A stretch of 64,000 nt of DNA from UBA1672 sp051967755 (lineage in GTDB: Bacteria; Pseudomonadota; Alphaproteobacteria; Micavibrionales; Micavibrionaceae). Both the position numbers and the translations under genes were made by a program. The notes under the pieces are model-generated. The model did no database searches and was not told the DNA's origin. It was given only the letters and a program-made list of their open reading frames with translations. This document shows, piece by piece, positions 17,580 to 26,629 of the stretch (its first letter is position 1; each line of letters starts with the position of its first letter). Where the stretch lies: assembly GCA_051967755.1 (NCBI GenBank), contig JBQDYD010000001.1, positions 248,001 to 312,000 on the forward strand. Direction: 5' to 3'.

Positions 17580-18955
17580 TCAAGCCCCTCCTCACTATTT
17601 CCTGCGTTGCCGCTATTGCCCTAACACCAATGAGCGCGCAGGCGCGCCTGTCTAAATCTGATTTAACCTCAAAAGCCATGCAAGGCGATTTATCAGCGCA
17701 ATTTGAATTATGCCTGCATTATCTGAATGAAGGTGGCGACAGCATAGATCTGGCGCGGTCATGGTGCGAGAAATCCGCCATGAACGGCCATTTAGACGGG
17801 CAGATGAATTTGGCATGGATCTTGGTACGTCACGCCGAAAACCCCGATGATTTACGCCGCGGATATCAATGGTTCAGCGTCGCTCTGGCACAGAAATATG
17901 ATTTTACCGCCTACCGCGAATGGCAGGCGCTCCGCGCACATTTCGGGCGTGATGAAAAAACCATAAAGCAGCTAGACCGCGACGCGATGGAACTGTTCAA
18001 GGAATATGTGAATATCCGTGAATATCGCGAATTGCCCGATTTAATCGCGCGCAATAAAAGCAGCCATATCGGCGCGTTAAAATCCAAGGCCGAGGGCGGC
18101 GATGCGCAATCTATCGCCCTGATGGGGATGTACCACGAAAGCCGCGGCGAAAATGCCAACGCATTAGAATGGTATCAACGCGCGGCCAGGGCAGGCTATC
18201 TGGATACGCAATTTTATCTGGGGCGCATGCTGCCTGAACATCCTGTCGGCGCGCTTTATGATGATACGCAGCGCTACGCTTGGCTCTCCCTCGCTTTGGC
18301 GCAGGAATATAACTATATTGATCGCCTGTCCCTCAATTTACTGGCAGAGCGCATGGATAAGGCGCAATTAAAATCCGCCCAAACCCTTGCGCAAACATAT
18401 TTTGATGAGATTATCGGCGCGGAAAATGAGCGCGTAGAGGATAATATCGATCACGCGGAATCCGCCTATATGGAGATGCTGCTGAAACAGGATAAAAACG
18501 CAAAGAACAGCGCACCTGCCCTAACCCGCCAATATAAAAGCGGGATCGCCGTTTTTCAGGATCAGGAACCCTCAAAGCTTTGGCATAAGCGCGCCGCCGA
18601 AAATGGCAGTGTTCTGGCGCAATACACGCTCGGCCATATGTATGAGGAAGGCATCGCCTACCCGCAAGACACGCCAAAGGCCGCCGCATGGTATAAAAAG
18701 GCCGCCATTCACGGCTACACCCCTGCGCAATACGCACTTGGAAAGTTGTATTTCAGTAACCTGACAAGCGCGCAAAGTAACATCGTAGAGGCCTATGCGT
18801 GGCTGGATATTGTCGCGCGTCAGGGCTATGACGATGCCGCGGTGATGCGCGATGCGGTGGCGAAAAAATTCAATAAAGAAGATGACCGCCTCGCCGGTAT
18901 CCTCGCCCGTAAATATCACCGCCTGTATGTGGAGGCATTTGCGGAAGAAGAATAA
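17576..18955 (+). CDS. Exported Sel1-repeat protein, 459 aa
   Basis: A signal peptide (residues 1-23, ending MSAQA) precedes at least five Sel1/TPR-like repeats spread over the whole chain, for example DLSAQFELCLHYLNEGG, NGHLDGQMNLAWIL, AGYLDTQFYLGRM, NGSVLAQYTLGHMYEEG and HGYTPAQYALGKLYFS. Repeats carry the usual AQ..LG..Y pattern. The start overlaps the stop of the preceding Sel1 gene by 4 bp, so the pair is co-translated. Typical roles for such periplasmic proteins are scaffolding of envelope enzymes; none can be named here. Confidence 0.87.
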   Translation: MIKPLLTISCVAAIALTPMSAQARLSKSDLTSKAMQGDLSAQFELCLHYLNEGGDSIDLARSWCEKSAMNGHLDGQMNLAWILVRHAENPDDLRRGYQWFSVALAQKYDFTAYREWQALRAHFGRDEKTIKQLDRDAMELFKEYVNIREYRELPDLIARNKSSHIGALKSKAEGGDAQSIALMGMYHESRGENANALEWYQRAARAGYLDTQFYLGRMLPEHPVGALYDDTQRYAWLSLALAQEYNYIDRLSLNLLAERMDKAQLKSAQTLAQTYFDEIIGAENERVEDNIDHAESAYMEMLLKQDKNAKNSAPALTRQYKSGIAVFQDQEPSKLWHKRAAENGSVLAQYTLGHMYEEGIAYPQDTPKAAAWYKKAAIHGYTPAQYALGKLYFSNLTSAQSNIVEAYAWLDIVARQGYDDAAVMRDAVAKKFNKEDDRLAGILARKYHRLYVEAFAEEE

Positions 18956-19034
18956 ATTGCCTCTTTTAAAAATCTTATGGTACTGTGACGAAACAAAAAA
19001 ATAGAGTACTTAAGCTATTGCGGGGGTAATATTT

Positions 19035-19514
19035 ATGAATAAGACACTAAAAAGCATTCTGCCTGACTTTATCACAAACGCCATCGAAGGAATCGAAAAA
19101 GAAAGAGAGCAAGACAGGATCAGAAGCACTGACATCAGAAGAACATTAAATCCTGACCGTAAAAGATATACGCACGCAGAGGTGAAATCGGGTCTAATCC
19201 ACCTTGCCGCTAATTACACCAAAGAATCGGCAGCACAAGATGCGATACACGAATATAGTGATACCATAGCAATACCTGATCGTATGTCCAAAAACGAGAT
19301 TAACCGCCTTGTAGATGACCTAAGTCAGCGCCTTACTGATGATGACGTTTTTGAGAAAAAAATGGGCACTATAAAAAGAATGTGCAGTATGGAAGATTGT
19401 TTTTGGGATGGCATCGAGGCATTAAAACCCGCGGAAATCGCGAAAAATGCGGCCATTTTCGATAAAATACATCCAAACCAACCCGAAGACCCTAATGATA
19501 AATTAGCCCTGTAA
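19035..19514 (+). CDS. Hypothetical protein, 159 aa
   Basis: I recognise no family. The protein is charged and mostly helical in appearance, with a basic N-terminal third (IEKEREQDRIRSTDIRRTL) and an acidic C-terminus. It has no signal peptide or membrane segment. A GGGGG ribosome binding site precedes the ATG by about 8 nt. It sits between the Sel1 pair and a small membrane protein gene, in a stretch more A+T-rich than dnaX, which suggests accessory content. Confidence 0.65.
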   Translation: MNKTLKSILPDFITNAIEGIEKEREQDRIRSTDIRRTLNPDRKRYTHAEVKSGLIHLAANYTKESAAQDAIHEYSDTIAIPDRMSKNEINRLVDDLSQRLTDDDVFEKKMGTIKRMCSMEDCFWDGIEALKPAEIAKNAAIFDKIHPNQPEDPNDKLAL

Positions 19515-19566
19515 CGAACGGCAGGCACGGTCACCTTTGTTGTGAATTAACGTCTAAAGAAAAAGA

Positions 19567-20073
19567 ATGATCGCAGAGATTTTTTATCCAAAGGAAATGA
19601 AAAATCATATTAGCACCCTACGCGCTGACGGTGATCTCAATGAGCATTCTCTACAACAGTATAACAAACAAATCTATATTGCTCTACTTATTACGGCACT
19701 GGCCTTATGGCTTTGCTTAGGCATTCATCCAATCATATATTGCCTATTGTGTCTTACACTACCGACTGGATTTTATTTCTATTCTCGGTGGCTCTATGCA
19801 ACACATATGCGGCCTTATTTGAAAGGCGAAAAGGCAACAGGAATAGTTTCAAATTACACATTCTACAGACACCATGCCCAATGCCATTTCGAAGTAGATG
19901 GTACAAAATATAAGATGCCTAAAATCATGCTATGGAATAATAAGACCAGCCGACCTGAGGTAGGACAAAAAATACAAATTTACCTATCAGCCGATAGAAA
20001 TGGATACGCAATGCCAAACATATCGCCTTTCACTAATTTATTTTGCCTGCAAAAAAGTAAAATTAACGCCTAG
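19567..20073 (+). CDS. Small membrane protein, DUF3592-like soluble part, 168 aa
   Basis: Two adjacent membrane helices (about residues 35-52 and 56-74) follow a charged N-terminus. The C-terminal half (GEKATGIVSNYTFYRHHAQ, then CHFEVDGTKYKMPK, then PEVGQKIQIYLSADR) resembles the beta-domain of DUF3592 proteins and so the larger 293-aa protein at 3357-4238. The function is unknown. It is 52 bp downstream of the 159-aa gene, and both are A+T-rich. Confidence 0.65.
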   Translation: MIAEIFYPKEMKNHISTLRADGDLNEHSLQQYNKQIYIALLITALALWLCLGIHPIIYCLLCLTLPTGFYFYSRWLYATHMRPYLKGEKATGIVSNYTFYRHHAQCHFEVDGTKYKMPKIMLWNNKTSRPEVGQKIQIYLSADRNGYAMPNISPFTNLFCLQKSKINA

Positions 20074-20133
20074 CATTGCAATAATTCCACCTCCGCATCT
20101 TGCCCCGTCTGCGGAATCGCGGTAACTATAGAT

Positions 20134-21897
20134 ATGGCTGAAAAAACTGAAGTGTACCGCGTTCTCGCACGCAAATATCGTCCTCAAAATTTTGACGAAC
20201 TGATCGGACAAGACGCCCTTGTCCGCACCCTGAAAAATGCAATTACATCGGGGCGCATTGCCCATGCCTTCATGCTGACGGGGGTGCGCGGGGTTGGTAA
20301 AACCACCACGGCGCGTATCATTGCCAAGGCGCTGAACTATAAAGGCCCTGACGGGACGAGCGGCGCAACAACGGGCGATACATCCGATTGTACGCTGTGT
20401 CAGGCCATATCAGAGGATCGCCACCCTGATGTAATTGAAATGGACGCCGCCAGCCGCACAGGCGTGGATGATATCCGCGAAATTCTGGACGGCGTGCGTT
20501 ATGCCCCGACCGAAGCGCGTTATAAAATATACGTGATCGATGAGGTGCATATGCTCTCTAAGAATGCGTTTAACGCCCTTTTGAAAACGCTGGAAGAGCC
20601 GCCTGAGCATGTGAAATTTATTTTCGCGACAACCGAAATTCGCAAAGTGCCGATTACTGTTCTTTCCCGTTGTCAGCGCTTTGATCTGCAGCGCGTCGGC
20701 GCCGATTTATTGGTTCCGCATTTCCAATCCATATGTGAGCAGGAAGACGTTAAAACCGAAGATGACGCGATGACGATGATTGCCCGCGCGGCTGATGGCT
20801 CTGTACGTGACGGTTTGAGCTTGCTTGATCAGGCGATTGCCCTATCGGATGGCATAATCACCGCCGATCAGGTGCAAAATATGCTTGGCCTCAGTGATCG
20901 CGCCCGCAACCTTGATTTGCTGGAAAATGCGCTTGGCGGTAAAACGCCTGAGGCGCTGGATATCATGGAAGATATCTATAAAAATGGCGGCGATCCGTCG
21001 ATGGTGATGCAGGATTTGCTTGATCTGACGCACATCCTGACAAAGCTGCGCGCTGTGCCGAATTTAGACAATATCAATCAGGTGCTCTCGGGCGATCAAG
21101 TCACCCGCGCCAAGGAAATGGCGGAGAAACTCTCTATGCCCTCCCTCAGTAAGGCATGGCAAATATTGTTAAAAGGCCTTGGTGAGGTCAACACCGCGCC
21201 TAATCCGCAAGCCGCGGCAGAAATGATCATCATCCGCCTATCTTATGCGGCGAACTTGCCTGACCCGTCTGATTTAGTGAAAAAACTGAAAGATGGCGGC
21301 GTAACCAATAGCGCACCAAGCGGCGGTGGTAACGGCGGCGGCTCTGCCCCCGCCCCGCAGCAAGGCGGCAACGTTCATGCACAGGATTTCACCCCGCCCC
21401 CGCAAACAATTGGCGGCGGTCATGGCCCGGGCGGGCAAGAAACCGCGCGCGCGATGCCGGAGCTTTCGGTTGTACAAGCACCCGAGCCCACCCCAACCCT
21501 GAAAACCATGGAAGATTTGGTCGAATTACTGCGCAAGCATGATGAATTGCTTTTGGCTGAGCAGCTCTTTCACTTTGCCCATCTATGCAAGATTGAGCAT
21601 AAAAATTTCGGCGAAAAGCCAAGCGGTAAGCTGGAATTCCGCCCGACAGAAAATGCGATGCCTGATCTGTCACCCAACCTGTCAAAGGCGCTGAAAAAAA
21701 TCACCGATCAACACTGGATGGTGGTGGTCAGCAATGATCGCGGGCAGGAAACGCTCGGTAATATTGCCGAAGCAAAGCGTTTACAAGAGCTGTCAGACGT
21801 GGCACAACTGCCCATGGTTAAAGAAATTCTGGAGGTCTTTCCCGAAGCCGAGCTTACGAAGATTGTCGCCAGAGAAGATTGTGGTTTAGAAGAATAA
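20134..21897 (+). CDS. dnaX: DNA polymerase III subunit tau/gamma (DnaX), 587 aa
   Basis: This is the ATPase subunit of the clamp loader, which links polymerases at the replication fork. The N-terminal AAA+ part has Walker A GVRGVGKTT (50-58), Walker B VIDEVHML and the sensor TTEIRKVPITVLSRCQRF. A Gly/Pro-rich linker (about 390-445) leads to a tau C-terminal domain. The zinc module is atypical: of the four usual cysteines only C86 and C89 remain, while the other two positions are Tyr69 and Thr83. No strong slippery heptamer is visible. In Caulobacter a shorter form arises by ClpXP trimming, and the Gly-rich linker would suit that. ybaB follows in 22 bp. Confidence 0.97.
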   Translation: MAEKTEVYRVLARKYRPQNFDELIGQDALVRTLKNAITSGRIAHAFMLTGVRGVGKTTTARIIAKALNYKGPDGTSGATTGDTSDCTLCQAISEDRHPDVIEMDAASRTGVDDIREILDGVRYAPTEARYKIYVIDEVHMLSKNAFNALLKTLEEPPEHVKFIFATTEIRKVPITVLSRCQRFDLQRVGADLLVPHFQSICEQEDVKTEDDAMTMIARAADGSVRDGLSLLDQAIALSDGIITADQVQNMLGLSDRARNLDLLENALGGKTPEALDIMEDIYKNGGDPSMVMQDLLDLTHILTKLRAVPNLDNINQVLSGDQVTRAKEMAEKLSMPSLSKAWQILLKGLGEVNTAPNPQAAAEMIIIRLSYAANLPDPSDLVKKLKDGGVTNSAPSGGGNGGGSAPAPQQGGNVHAQDFTPPPQTIGGGHGPGGQETARAMPELSVVQAPEPTPTLKTMEDLVELLRKHDELLLAEQLFHFAHLCKIEHKNFGEKPSGKLEFRPTENAMPDLSPNLSKALKKITDQHWMVVVSNDRGQETLGNIAEAKRLQELSDVAQLPMVKEILEVFPEAELTKIVAREDCGLEE

Positions 21898-21919
21898 ACA
21901 TCCAAAAGGAAACACGCAC

Positions 21920-22264
21920 ATGTTTAATATGCAAAAAATGATGAAACAGGCACAAGAAATGCAAATGAAGTTGCAAGAAGTGCAAGAGAAATTGGTTGAT
22001 ATCGAAGTCGAATCCGAATCCGGTGGCGGCTTGGTAAAGGTCACCATGACATGTGCAGGTAAAGTTGTGCGCATCGACATTGACCAAAGCCTTTTGGAAA
22101 CAGACAAAGAAACATTGGAAGACCTGATCGCTGCGGCTGTGAACTCTGCCAATGACATCAAAGACCAACGCATCAAGGACGAAACAGAGGCCATGATGAA
22201 GGGTATGGGCATGCCATCAGAATTCGCCGATCAGCTTGGCGGAAAAGGCGGATTGCCGTTCTAA
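21920..22264 (+). CDS. ybaB: YbaB/EbfC family nucleoid-associated protein, 114 aa
   Basis: This is a small DNA-binding dimer with the family's layout: an N-terminal helix rich in Gln, Met and Lys (MFNMQKMMKQAQEMQMKLQ), then the beta region SESGGGLVKVTMTCAGKV, and a C-terminal helix ending before a Gly-rich tail (GGKGGLPF). It lies 22 bp behind dnaX, the conserved dnaX-ybaB pairing of bacteria. The recR gene that often comes third is replaced here by xthA. Confidence 0.96.
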   Translation: MFNMQKMMKQAQEMQMKLQEVQEKLVDIEVESESGGGLVKVTMTCAGKVVRIDIDQSLLETDKETLEDLIAAAVNSANDIKDQRIKDETEAMMKGMGMPSEFADQLGGKGGLPF

Positions 22265-22291
22265 TCACCCCTACACGGATCGCCTCATTCT

Positions 22292-23077
22292 ATGCGTATA
22301 GCAACATGGAATATTAACTCGGTACGCCTGCGGGCTAATCTTGTGCTTGACCTCATGAAAGAGGGAAGCCCCGATATTATCTGCCTGCAGGAAACCAAAT
22401 CCCCCGATGAACATTTCCCTGCGCAAACCTTTATCGATGCAGGGTATGAGCACCTGCATTTCAACGGCATGAAGAGCTATAACGGCGTGGCGATTATCTC
22501 ACGCGTGCCGTTTGAAAACCCGCAAGTGCATACGCGTGTCGGTCGTGAAGACTGCCGCCATATCTCCGCCAGCTTCGCTGATTTTGATCTGCATAATCTG
22601 TATATTCCCGCAGGCGGCGATGTGCCTGATCGCGATGTGAATGAGAAGTTCGGCCATAAACTTGATTTCATTGATGAACTGAGCGCGTATTTCTCTGACA
22701 CCTACAGCAAGGATGACTCGGTTATCGCCGTTGGTGATTTCAACATCGCCCCGCGCGAACATGATGTGTGGTCTCATAAACAGCTCTTAAAAGTGGTCTC
22801 TCACACACCAATCGAAGTTGAGAAACTTGCCGCCATGCAAGACTCAATCGGCTGGATTGACGGATCACGTGAGTTTATTGATGATTCAGAAAAATGTTAT
22901 TCCTGGTGGTCTTATCGCAATCGTGACTGGAAAAAATCAAACCGCGGGCGCAGGCTTGATCATATCTGGGTTACACCACCGTTGCAGGAAAAACTGCACG
23001 CGCATGACATTTTGACACATGCGCGCGACTGGGAAAAACCCAGCGATCACGTTCCTATTATTATTGAATTGAAATAG
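22292..23077 (+). CDS. xthA: Exodeoxyribonuclease III (AP endonuclease), 261 aa
   Basis: This Mg-dependent 3'-5' exonuclease and class II AP endonuclease acts in base excision repair. All exonuclease-endonuclease-phosphatase motifs are present: WNINSVRLR, CLQETKSPDE (metal Glu), VAIISR, GDFNIAPREHDVW (catalytic Asp/Asn), GRRLDHIWVT and the terminal SDHVPIIIEL with the catalytic His. The length is typical. It is 27 bp after ybaB and probably in the dnaX operon. The 3' end overlaps the convergent DUF1223 gene by 17 bp. Confidence 0.96.
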   Translation: MRIATWNINSVRLRANLVLDLMKEGSPDIICLQETKSPDEHFPAQTFIDAGYEHLHFNGMKSYNGVAIISRVPFENPQVHTRVGREDCRHISASFADFDLHNLYIPAGGDVPDRDVNEKFGHKLDFIDELSAYFSDTYSKDDSVIAVGDFNIAPREHDVWSHKQLLKVVSHTPIEVEKLAAMQDSIGWIDGSREFIDDSEKCYSWWSYRNRDWKKSNRGRRLDHIWVTPPLQEKLHAHDILTHARDWEKPSDHVPIIIELK

Positions 23078-23954
23078 TATTCGCCGTTGGCGTCGATATC
23101 AGCTCTACATCAAAAGGCTCACTTTTAGGTAGGGATAACGCCATTTCCTTATCCGACATGATCTCTCCCGCGGCAACGATCGGGCCATAATCTCCGCCCT
23201 CTTGCAACACCACAACATAGCTGACATCGTTGATACGATCACCGGCCAAGGCCGTTAAGTCTGCAATCGGATAACTTAAGCTCATCTCTTCACCTGCCCA
23301 ATACCCGATTTTAACGGGGGTTAATACAGGGCGCAGATAGAAATTACCATTATGCACTTCCTGAACAAACGGAACGCTTTGCTTAAGGCGGATTTTTGTT
23401 TTTACTTCTTCGGTCAAATCAACATCAGGGTCGACGACCAACTTCTTTTTCCCCTGCGTGGGTAAATACGCATATAGGAACAAGCTACCGAATCCTGCCT
23501 CTGACTTCACCTCAGGGATTTCGATATTGATAAAATTATCGTGCAACGTCATATCAATTTTTTCGACCGTATCCGTTTTTCCCAACTTCACGGCAGGCGT
23601 TACCGCCTTACGATTGGCATCCCATCGCCCGTTAATCACGACCATCGGCGTCTTAACACCCGCATAGCCAAACTTGGTGCTATAGGCGCGCGCACGATCA
23701 TTGCAATAATTAAGGGTATAACGATGATCCTCTATATCACCATCAAAATAGCGACGACAATTCACCAAAATCACATCTTCAGTGGACTGCAAAATCTCAA
23801 AAATTTCATCCTGAGCCTGCGTATCAGCGTCACAGGCATTTTTTCCATACACCTCAACAACCGTAGGCGATCTTGCCTCTGCCGTGCCTATACCGGAAAC
23901 ACCCAGCGTTAATATCGTTAACAGCGAAAGCTTTATTGATTTTGATAGTGACAT
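23061..23954 (-). CDS. Exported DUF1223 protein lacking the CxxC, 297 aa
   Basis: A signal peptide (residues 1-27, ending GTAEA) is followed by a thioredoxin-fold DUF1223 domain: VVEVYGKNACDADTQAQ near residues 32-48, then KTPMVVINGRWD around 115. DUF1223 proteins usually have GCSSCPPAD at the first site; here the second cysteine is Asp44, so a CxxC disulfide cannot form at this position, though other cysteines occur (VNCRRY, NYCND). A redox role is therefore doubtful. The C-terminal half is a beta-rich domain common in the family. The 3' end overlaps xthA by 17 bp. Confidence 0.8.
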   Translation of the reverse strand: MSLSKSIKLSLLTILTLGVSGIGTAEARSPTVVEVYGKNACDADTQAQDEIFEILQSTEDVILVNCRRYFDGDIEDHRYTLNYCNDRARAYSTKFGYAGVKTPMVVINGRWDANRKAVTPAVKLGKTDTVEKIDMTLHDNFINIEIPEVKSEAGFGSLFLYAYLPTQGKKKLVVDPDVDLTEEVKTKIRLKQSVPFVQEVHNGNFYLRPVLTPVKIGYWAGEEMSLSYPIADLTALAGDRINDVSYVVVLQEGGDYGPIVAAGEIMSDKEMALSLPKSEPFDVELISTPTANTISIQ

Positions 23955-23975
23955 GACAACTCTTATCCCTTCGCC

Positions 23976-24128
23976 TTAAAAATCAGAACAGCGTCCATTG
24001 ACTTCCCAATCGCCATAGCGCGTTGGCTCCGGCCTGTTTTCAAAGCCGCCAATTTCTTTTTCCTGATCCACCTTTTCAGATGCATCGTTCTTTTTCTGTT
24101 CATCTTGGCTTGGTTTTTCTATATCCAT
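23976..24128 (-). CDS. DUF1674/SDHAF4-like succinate dehydrogenase assembly factor, 50 aa
   Basis: The C-terminal half GGFENRPEPTRYGDWEVNGR, followed by CSDF at the very end, is the hallmark of DUF1674, the bacterial homologues of the mitochondrial factor SDHAF4, which helps flavinylated succinate dehydrogenase mature. The N-terminus is a charged, probably disordered segment. I start it at the inner ATG (MDIEKPSQD) because the longer open frame adds a Cys-rich, unrelated stretch. It is divergent from rsmB, a neighbourhood common in alphaproteobacteria, with 35 bp between the starts. Confidence 0.9.
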   Translation of the reverse strand: MDIEKPSQDEQKKNDASEKVDQEKEIGGFENRPEPTRYGDWEVNGRCSDF

Positions 24129-24163
24129 ACCCCATAGTAAAATAAAACAGTCGATGCAATCAA

Positions 24164-25513
24164 ATGAATTCACCTGAAAACAGCACAAAAGAAATAGAAA
24201 ATAAGGGCACAGAAGATGATCTGGCCTCGCGCAGATGCGCTCTGGAAATCCTTCACCGCGTGATTAATAAACGCACCGCGCTGGATATCGCACTGGATTC
24301 ATCGGGTGATTTTGCGCACCTGCCCGCCCGTGACCGCGCCTTTACGCGCATGCTCATCACCACCACCATTCGCAGGCTTGGGCAAATTGATGATCTGATC
24401 ACCTCCGCCATGGATCGCCCCGATGCGCTCAAAACCGATGTTGTCCTTAATATTATGCGCCTTGGCGTCACGCAGATTTTCTTTATGGATGTTGCCGATC
24501 ACGCCGCTGTCGATACCGCCGTGCGTTTGGCGGATGAAAAAGGCATGAGCCGCCAAAAAGGCTTTGTGAACGCGATTTTGCGCACCCTGATCCGTGAGGG
24601 CGCTGCGCGCATTCAAAAACAAGACGCGCCGCGATTAAACACGCCTGAATGGCTGCTCAAACTCTGGATCGAAGATTACGGCCTGAGTGATGCCGCCCGC
24701 ATCGCCGAAGCCAATATGAGCGAAGCCCCCCTTGATATCACAGTCAAGAATATCGGTGATCGCCCCTATTGGGGGAATGTCCTGCAAGCCTCCGAGCTGT
24801 CCACGGGAACACTGCGCCGCGTTCTGGGTGGCAACATCCGTGAGCTGGAGGGCTTTGATGACGGTAAATGGTGGATACAAGATGCCGCGGCCGCGATCCC
24901 TGCGCAACTGTTCGGGGATGTGACAAGCGAACACGTTATTGATATGTGCGCCGCCCCCGGTGGTAAAACCCTGCAACTGGCGGCGATGGGCGCAACCGTC
25001 ACCGCGATTGATCGCTCCGCCAAGCGCCTGAAACGATTAGAAGAAAATCTGGAGCGCATGGCGCTAACCGATAAAGTCACGATTGAGATTTCCGACGCCG
25101 CAAGCTGGAACCCCGTTGATGCGCCCCAGCGCATATTGCTGGATGCGCCATGTTCGGCGACGGGAACCATCCGCCGCCACCCTGATACGGGCTATCTGAA
25201 ATCGATGAAAGACATCACCAGCCTGATGACCGTGCAGGAAAGATTATTAAATCACGCCGCTGATGTGCTCGGCGTTGGTGGGGTGATTGTCTATTGTACC
25301 TGCTCCCTGCAAAAGGCAGAAGGTGAGAAGCAGATTGAAAAATTCCTACAAAGCCACAGCAATTTTGAGCGTATTGAAATCCAGCCGCAAGAGATCGGCG
25401 ATTATGAGGAACTGATCAATGAACATGGTGATTTGCGCATCCTACCCACGCATTTATCAGGCCAAGGCGGCATGGACGGGTTTTTTGTCTCTCGCCTGAC
25501 CAAAACCAAATAA
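24164..25513 (+). CDS. rsmB: 16S rRNA (cytosine-967-C5)-methyltransferase RsmB, 449 aa
   Basis: It methylates C967 of 16S rRNA using S-adenosylmethionine. The N-terminal NusB-like RNA-binding domain (about residues 22-155) starts RRCALEILHRVINKRT. The methyltransferase domain has the SAM loop DMCAAPGGKTLQLA, the catalytic cysteine motif LLDAPCSATGTIRRHPD and the second cysteine in VYCTCSLQKAEGE. The C-terminus GQGGMDGFFVSRL is typical. Length and motifs are complete. Confidence 0.96.
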   Translation: MNSPENSTKEIENKGTEDDLASRRCALEILHRVINKRTALDIALDSSGDFAHLPARDRAFTRMLITTTIRRLGQIDDLITSAMDRPDALKTDVVLNIMRLGVTQIFFMDVADHAAVDTAVRLADEKGMSRQKGFVNAILRTLIREGAARIQKQDAPRLNTPEWLLKLWIEDYGLSDAARIAEANMSEAPLDITVKNIGDRPYWGNVLQASELSTGTLRRVLGGNIRELEGFDDGKWWIQDAAAAIPAQLFGDVTSEHVIDMCAAPGGKTLQLAAMGATVTAIDRSAKRLKRLEENLERMALTDKVTIEISDAASWNPVDAPQRILLDAPCSATGTIRRHPDTGYLKSMKDITSLMTVQERLLNHAADVLGVGGVIVYCTCSLQKAEGEKQIEKFLQSHSNFERIEIQPQEIGDYEELINEHGDLRILPTHLSGQGGMDGFFVSRLTKTK

Positions 25514-25594
25514 ACACCCTTCCCCCTGACATGAACATTATGTTAAGAGGTTTATGCTCTAATTTAAGACAATAAAAACACATATGAGCAATGG

Positions 25595-26461
25595 GTGAGT
25601 AAAAGCATGGAACCAGCATATAACGACCATTTTGATCGGTTTATTATTCCCGTCGCGCTTGATGATTTAGACATTGATCAAGAAAGCGCGCTGGATCGCT
25701 TGCTTCATGATGCCAACCTTGATCATATTGCCGAAACCGCGGATGATTATGACGATCCTGTCATGTTGCTTTGGATGTACCGCAAGCCCGAAAGCATCTA
25801 TAGCGCAGGCCTGTGTGAGCGCGAAGACGCCCTTGAGACGATGGATCGCCTACAAAAAGATATCGGCTTACTCACCACCTTCCAACCTGACCGCAAACAC
25901 AGACAGCCTGAAATGCTTGATAATTTCAAAGCATTCCTGCGCGAAAGCGATGAAAACTACTATACGTGGGAGATGCTGATCATAGGCGGGGAAAAGGAAT
26001 ATAGCGAGGAAGAGGCGATCGAAATCGTTAAAACGCTCGCCGATGAATATGGCTATGAGATGCCGAATATTGATTTCACCGTAGACCCCAATGTTATGGC
26101 CACCACGGGCGAACAGGCAGGCGGATATTATGAGAAATCAACCAACAGCCTGCATCTTGGGGAAATGCTTCAAACCAGTGTGCTGCATGAAATTGCGCAT
26201 TGGATTGATCATCAGGAAAATATAAAAGATAACGTCATCCTTGCCGCGCCGCACGGGGCGCGTTTTGCGCAAATCGCGATTGATCTGTATGACCGCTTTA
26301 CGAAATTAGATAAAACCGCCATGACAAAACTATCCAAAGGTATCGGCATCATCCCTGATGACAGTAAATCGGATGCGTTCTTCGCGCCCGCGCATTTAGA
26401 TACACTGCTAGAGCCCTATATGGAGGAAGATCGGCCCGAGGCGACCCACGCGCTGGATTAA
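25595..26461 (+). CDS. Putative zinc metalloprotease (HEIAH...HGARF), 288 aa
   Basis: The C-terminal half contains a gluzincin-like zinc site: VLHEIAHWIDH (His198, Glu199, His202) with a third candidate ligand in APHGARFAQIAIDLY (His220). HExxH followed about 18 residues on by HG..F is the pattern of SprT-like and related small metallohydrolases. The N-terminal half is acidic with no recognised domain (many Asp-Asp pairs). The protein is cytosolic. The open frame begins with GTG at 25595; an ATG at 25607 is an alternative start. It stands alone between rsmB and rpe. The substrate is unknown. Confidence 0.78.
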   Translation: MSKSMEPAYNDHFDRFIIPVALDDLDIDQESALDRLLHDANLDHIAETADDYDDPVMLLWMYRKPESIYSAGLCEREDALETMDRLQKDIGLLTTFQPDRKHRQPEMLDNFKAFLRESDENYYTWEMLIIGGEKEYSEEEAIEIVKTLADEYGYEMPNIDFTVDPNVMATTGEQAGGYYEKSTNSLHLGEMLQTSVLHEIAHWIDHQENIKDNVILAAPHGARFAQIAIDLYDRFTKLDKTAMTKLSKGIGIIPDDSKSDAFFAPAHLDTLLEPYMEEDRPEATHALD

Positions 26462-26629
26462 TCTCACACCTAGGTAAAACGCTCTGCACCGCCCGAAAAT
26501 CCAAAAATAAATCCCCTGTGGATATCTGTGTCTTTTTCTGGTAAGTTTAATCAAGATGTGGTCTATATCACGTCCCCACGTCTCGCGCATCCTGCGCACT
26601 CACAACATCTATTTATTTGAGTATCACTT

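Noticed and set aside
21680..21720. Possible slippery site in dnaX (seven A)
   Set aside because: The run reads G-AAA-AAA-A in the zero frame, so the first tRNA would not re-pair well after a -1 shift, and no stimulating hairpin is clear.
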